Below, one piece after another: positions 4,613-5,198 of a stretch of DNA of 5,198 nt (the stretch's first letter is position 1; the number at the start of each line of letters is the position of its first letter). This DNA comes from an uncultured beta proteobacterium (GTDB lineage: Bacteria > Pseudomonadota > Gammaproteobacteria > Burkholderiales > Burkholderiaceae_C), in assembly GCA_903920405.1 (NCBI GenBank), contig CAIXMC010000255.1, positions 1 to 5,198 on the forward strand, read 5' to 3'. Both the position numbers and the translations under genes were made by a program. Below the pieces are notes generated by a model. It made no database searches. It was not told the DNA's origin and was given only the letters and a program-made list of their open reading frames with translations.

Positions 4613-4942
4613 TCAGGGTCTGATGTCAAGGCGGCTATTACAGGCGCAGAAATTTTGCTACTCACAGTGAATGCGATCGGCCAAGCCGCTGTCAGTTCAG
4701 CCGTGCTGAATGCCGACGAAACCGGCGTAAGGGTAGACAAAAAAAACCATTGGCTGCATGTGCTGGCCACAGAGAAACTGACATGGATAGGTAGCCACCC
4801 CAAGCGCGGCAGTGAAGCATTTGAAGCCTTTGCCCTGCTACAGCAATTCCGAGGTGTGTTGGTGCATGACGGCTTTCTGCCCTACAAAGCCCTGAATTGC
4901 CTGCACGCGCTGTGCAGACTACGGGGTAACCGAGGAATTTAG
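4613..4942 (+). pseudogene. IS66-family transposase (TnpC), internal fragment
   Basis: The frame is open from 4613 (after TAG at 4610) to TAG at 4940. Recognisable sequence is VLNADETGVRVDKKNHWLHVLATEKLTW.., then KRGSEAFEAFALLQQFRGVLVHDGFLPYK.., then LHALC. This is the centre of an IS66 DDE transposase and includes two catalytic acids, the D of ADETG and the D of VHDG. Full-length proteins are about 500 residues. The N-terminal helix-turn-helix/zinc parts and everything after LHALC, where NAHHLREL would be expected, are missing. Homology breaks near 4916 and the frame then runs into unrelated sequence. It cannot be active. Confidence 0.85.
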
Positions 4943-4957
4943 GTTGAAGAACTAACC

Positions 4958-5044
4958 ATGCCGCAATCTCTCTCCAACATCCTCATCCACCTGATCTGGA
5001 GCACAAAGCTGCTTTTCCCATCGGTAGAGGCGGTTGAAGCATGA
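4958..5044 (+). pseudogene. REP-associated (Y1/IS200-like) transposase, N-terminal remnant
   Basis: The first 17 residues, MPQSLSNILIHLIWSTK, match the start of REP-associated tyrosine transposases (RAYTs), normally about 140-220 residues. After residue 17 the similarity stops and the frame ends at TGA after 28 codons. The HUH motif and catalytic Tyr are absent, so it is non-functional. Palindromes of REP type follow at once, as expected for a RAYT locus. The assignment rests on a short match and on this context. Confidence 0.6.
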
Positions 5045-5054
5045 GCCACATCAA

Positions 5055-5107
5055 CCACGCAAAGCCCCAAAGGGGCGTGGCATACCAGCCCAGGGTGCAA
5101 CCCTGGG
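5055..5107. repeat. REP-like pair of palindromes
   Basis: CCACGC (5055-5060) pairs with GCGTGG (5075-5080), enclosing GCCCC-AAA-GGGGC (5064-5076); the two stems share bases and are alternatives or a bulged whole. CCCAGGGT (5089-5096) pairs perfectly with ACCCTGGG (5100-5107) around GCA. Two close GC-rich palindromes beside a RAYT remnant fit a REP/BIME arrangement. A frame starting at 5041 is open through them to the window end, but its composition follows the palindromes and I do not call a gene. Confidence 0.6.
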
Positions 5108-5146
5108 AACGGGGAACGGGATGGAAGTTTGCAATGCGTTCTGAAG

Positions 5147-5198
5147 GAACGCCGCATAGGCCGGTCGCGGATGGGTTGTGCGGCGATATGCGGCGTTC
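5147..5198. repeat. 12-bp perfect inverted repeat at the window edge
   Basis: GAACGCCGCATA (5147-5158) is the exact reverse complement of TATGCGGCGTTC (5187-5198), with a 28-nt GC-rich spacer. It may continue beyond the window. It probably belongs to the same REP-like repeat region as 5055-5107. Confidence 0.6.

Noticed and set aside
4396..4623. 75-codon frame after hicB
   Set aside because: It lies almost entirely in the inverted-repeat element, has no ribosome site, and its residues reflect palindromic DNA.
5041..5198. Open frame starting MSHINHAKPQRG, overlapping the preceding stop as ATGA
   Set aside because: It runs through REP-like palindromes and off the window. Such frames are typical false genes over REP sequences.
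1..5198. CRISPR array, tRNA, rRNA or retron-like RNA
   Set aside because: No regularly spaced short repeats, no cloverleaf with CCA end, no rRNA-like stretch and no reverse transcriptase gene were seen.

Overview
The window looks like an accessory, repeat-rich stretch of a proteobacterial chromosome. It is most likely betaproteobacterial, possibly of Comamonadaceae type. The reasons are a classical type IVa pilin with a sigma-54-like promoter, a TfpX/TfpZ-type pilin accessory protein, and a dispersed intergenic repeat (ATAGC...CTAGAGCC type) that I recall as abundant in Comamonadaceae intergenic regions. The taxon is an inference from memory of repeats and protein families, not a database match.

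Layout, left to right. Positions 1-266 hold no gene: a rho-independent terminator of an off-window gene, a GC hairpin, one copy of a 94-nt interspersed repeat and one copy of a 76-nt repeat. Positions 267-585 hold a strong hairpin with a T-tract and the start of a probable truncated small gene. Positions 586-1220, minus strand, encode a VapBC toxin-antitoxin pair of the MvpT/MvpA subtype. A second copy of the 76-nt repeat follows at 1419-1495, so vapBC lies between two direct repeats. Positions 1531-1762 form the pilA regulatory region, with TGTC/GACA boxes and a -24/-12 promoter. pilA (1763-2233) ends in a very strong terminator. A ~170-bp element with terminal inverted repeats starts in the T-tract of that terminator and separates pilA from the gene for its membrane accessory protein (2527-3342).

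Downstream, a 160-bp near-perfect inverted-repeat element (3434-3593) is flanked by TTA direct repeats. It seems to have inserted into a third, degenerate copy of the dispersed repeat. hicA-hicB (3720-4334) follow as a second toxin-antitoxin operon. The right end (4335-5198) is a graveyard of mobile DNA: an interrupted inverted-repeat element, an internal fragment of an IS66 transposase, the first ~17 codons of a REP-associated (Y1/IS200-like) transposase, and REP-like palindromes running off the window.

How the parts work together: pilA and the accessory gene are the functional core, supplying a major pilin and a membrane protein thought to help its assembly or stability. The toxin-antitoxin pairs and small inverted-repeat elements on both sides suggest a pilin locus that is exchanged or rearranged between strains. 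Every intact gene belongs to a known family. I see no clearly new defence or metabolic system; what may be undescribed is the architecture: nested direct repeats around vapBC and pilA, MITEs splitting the pilin operon, and an element inserted into another repeat.
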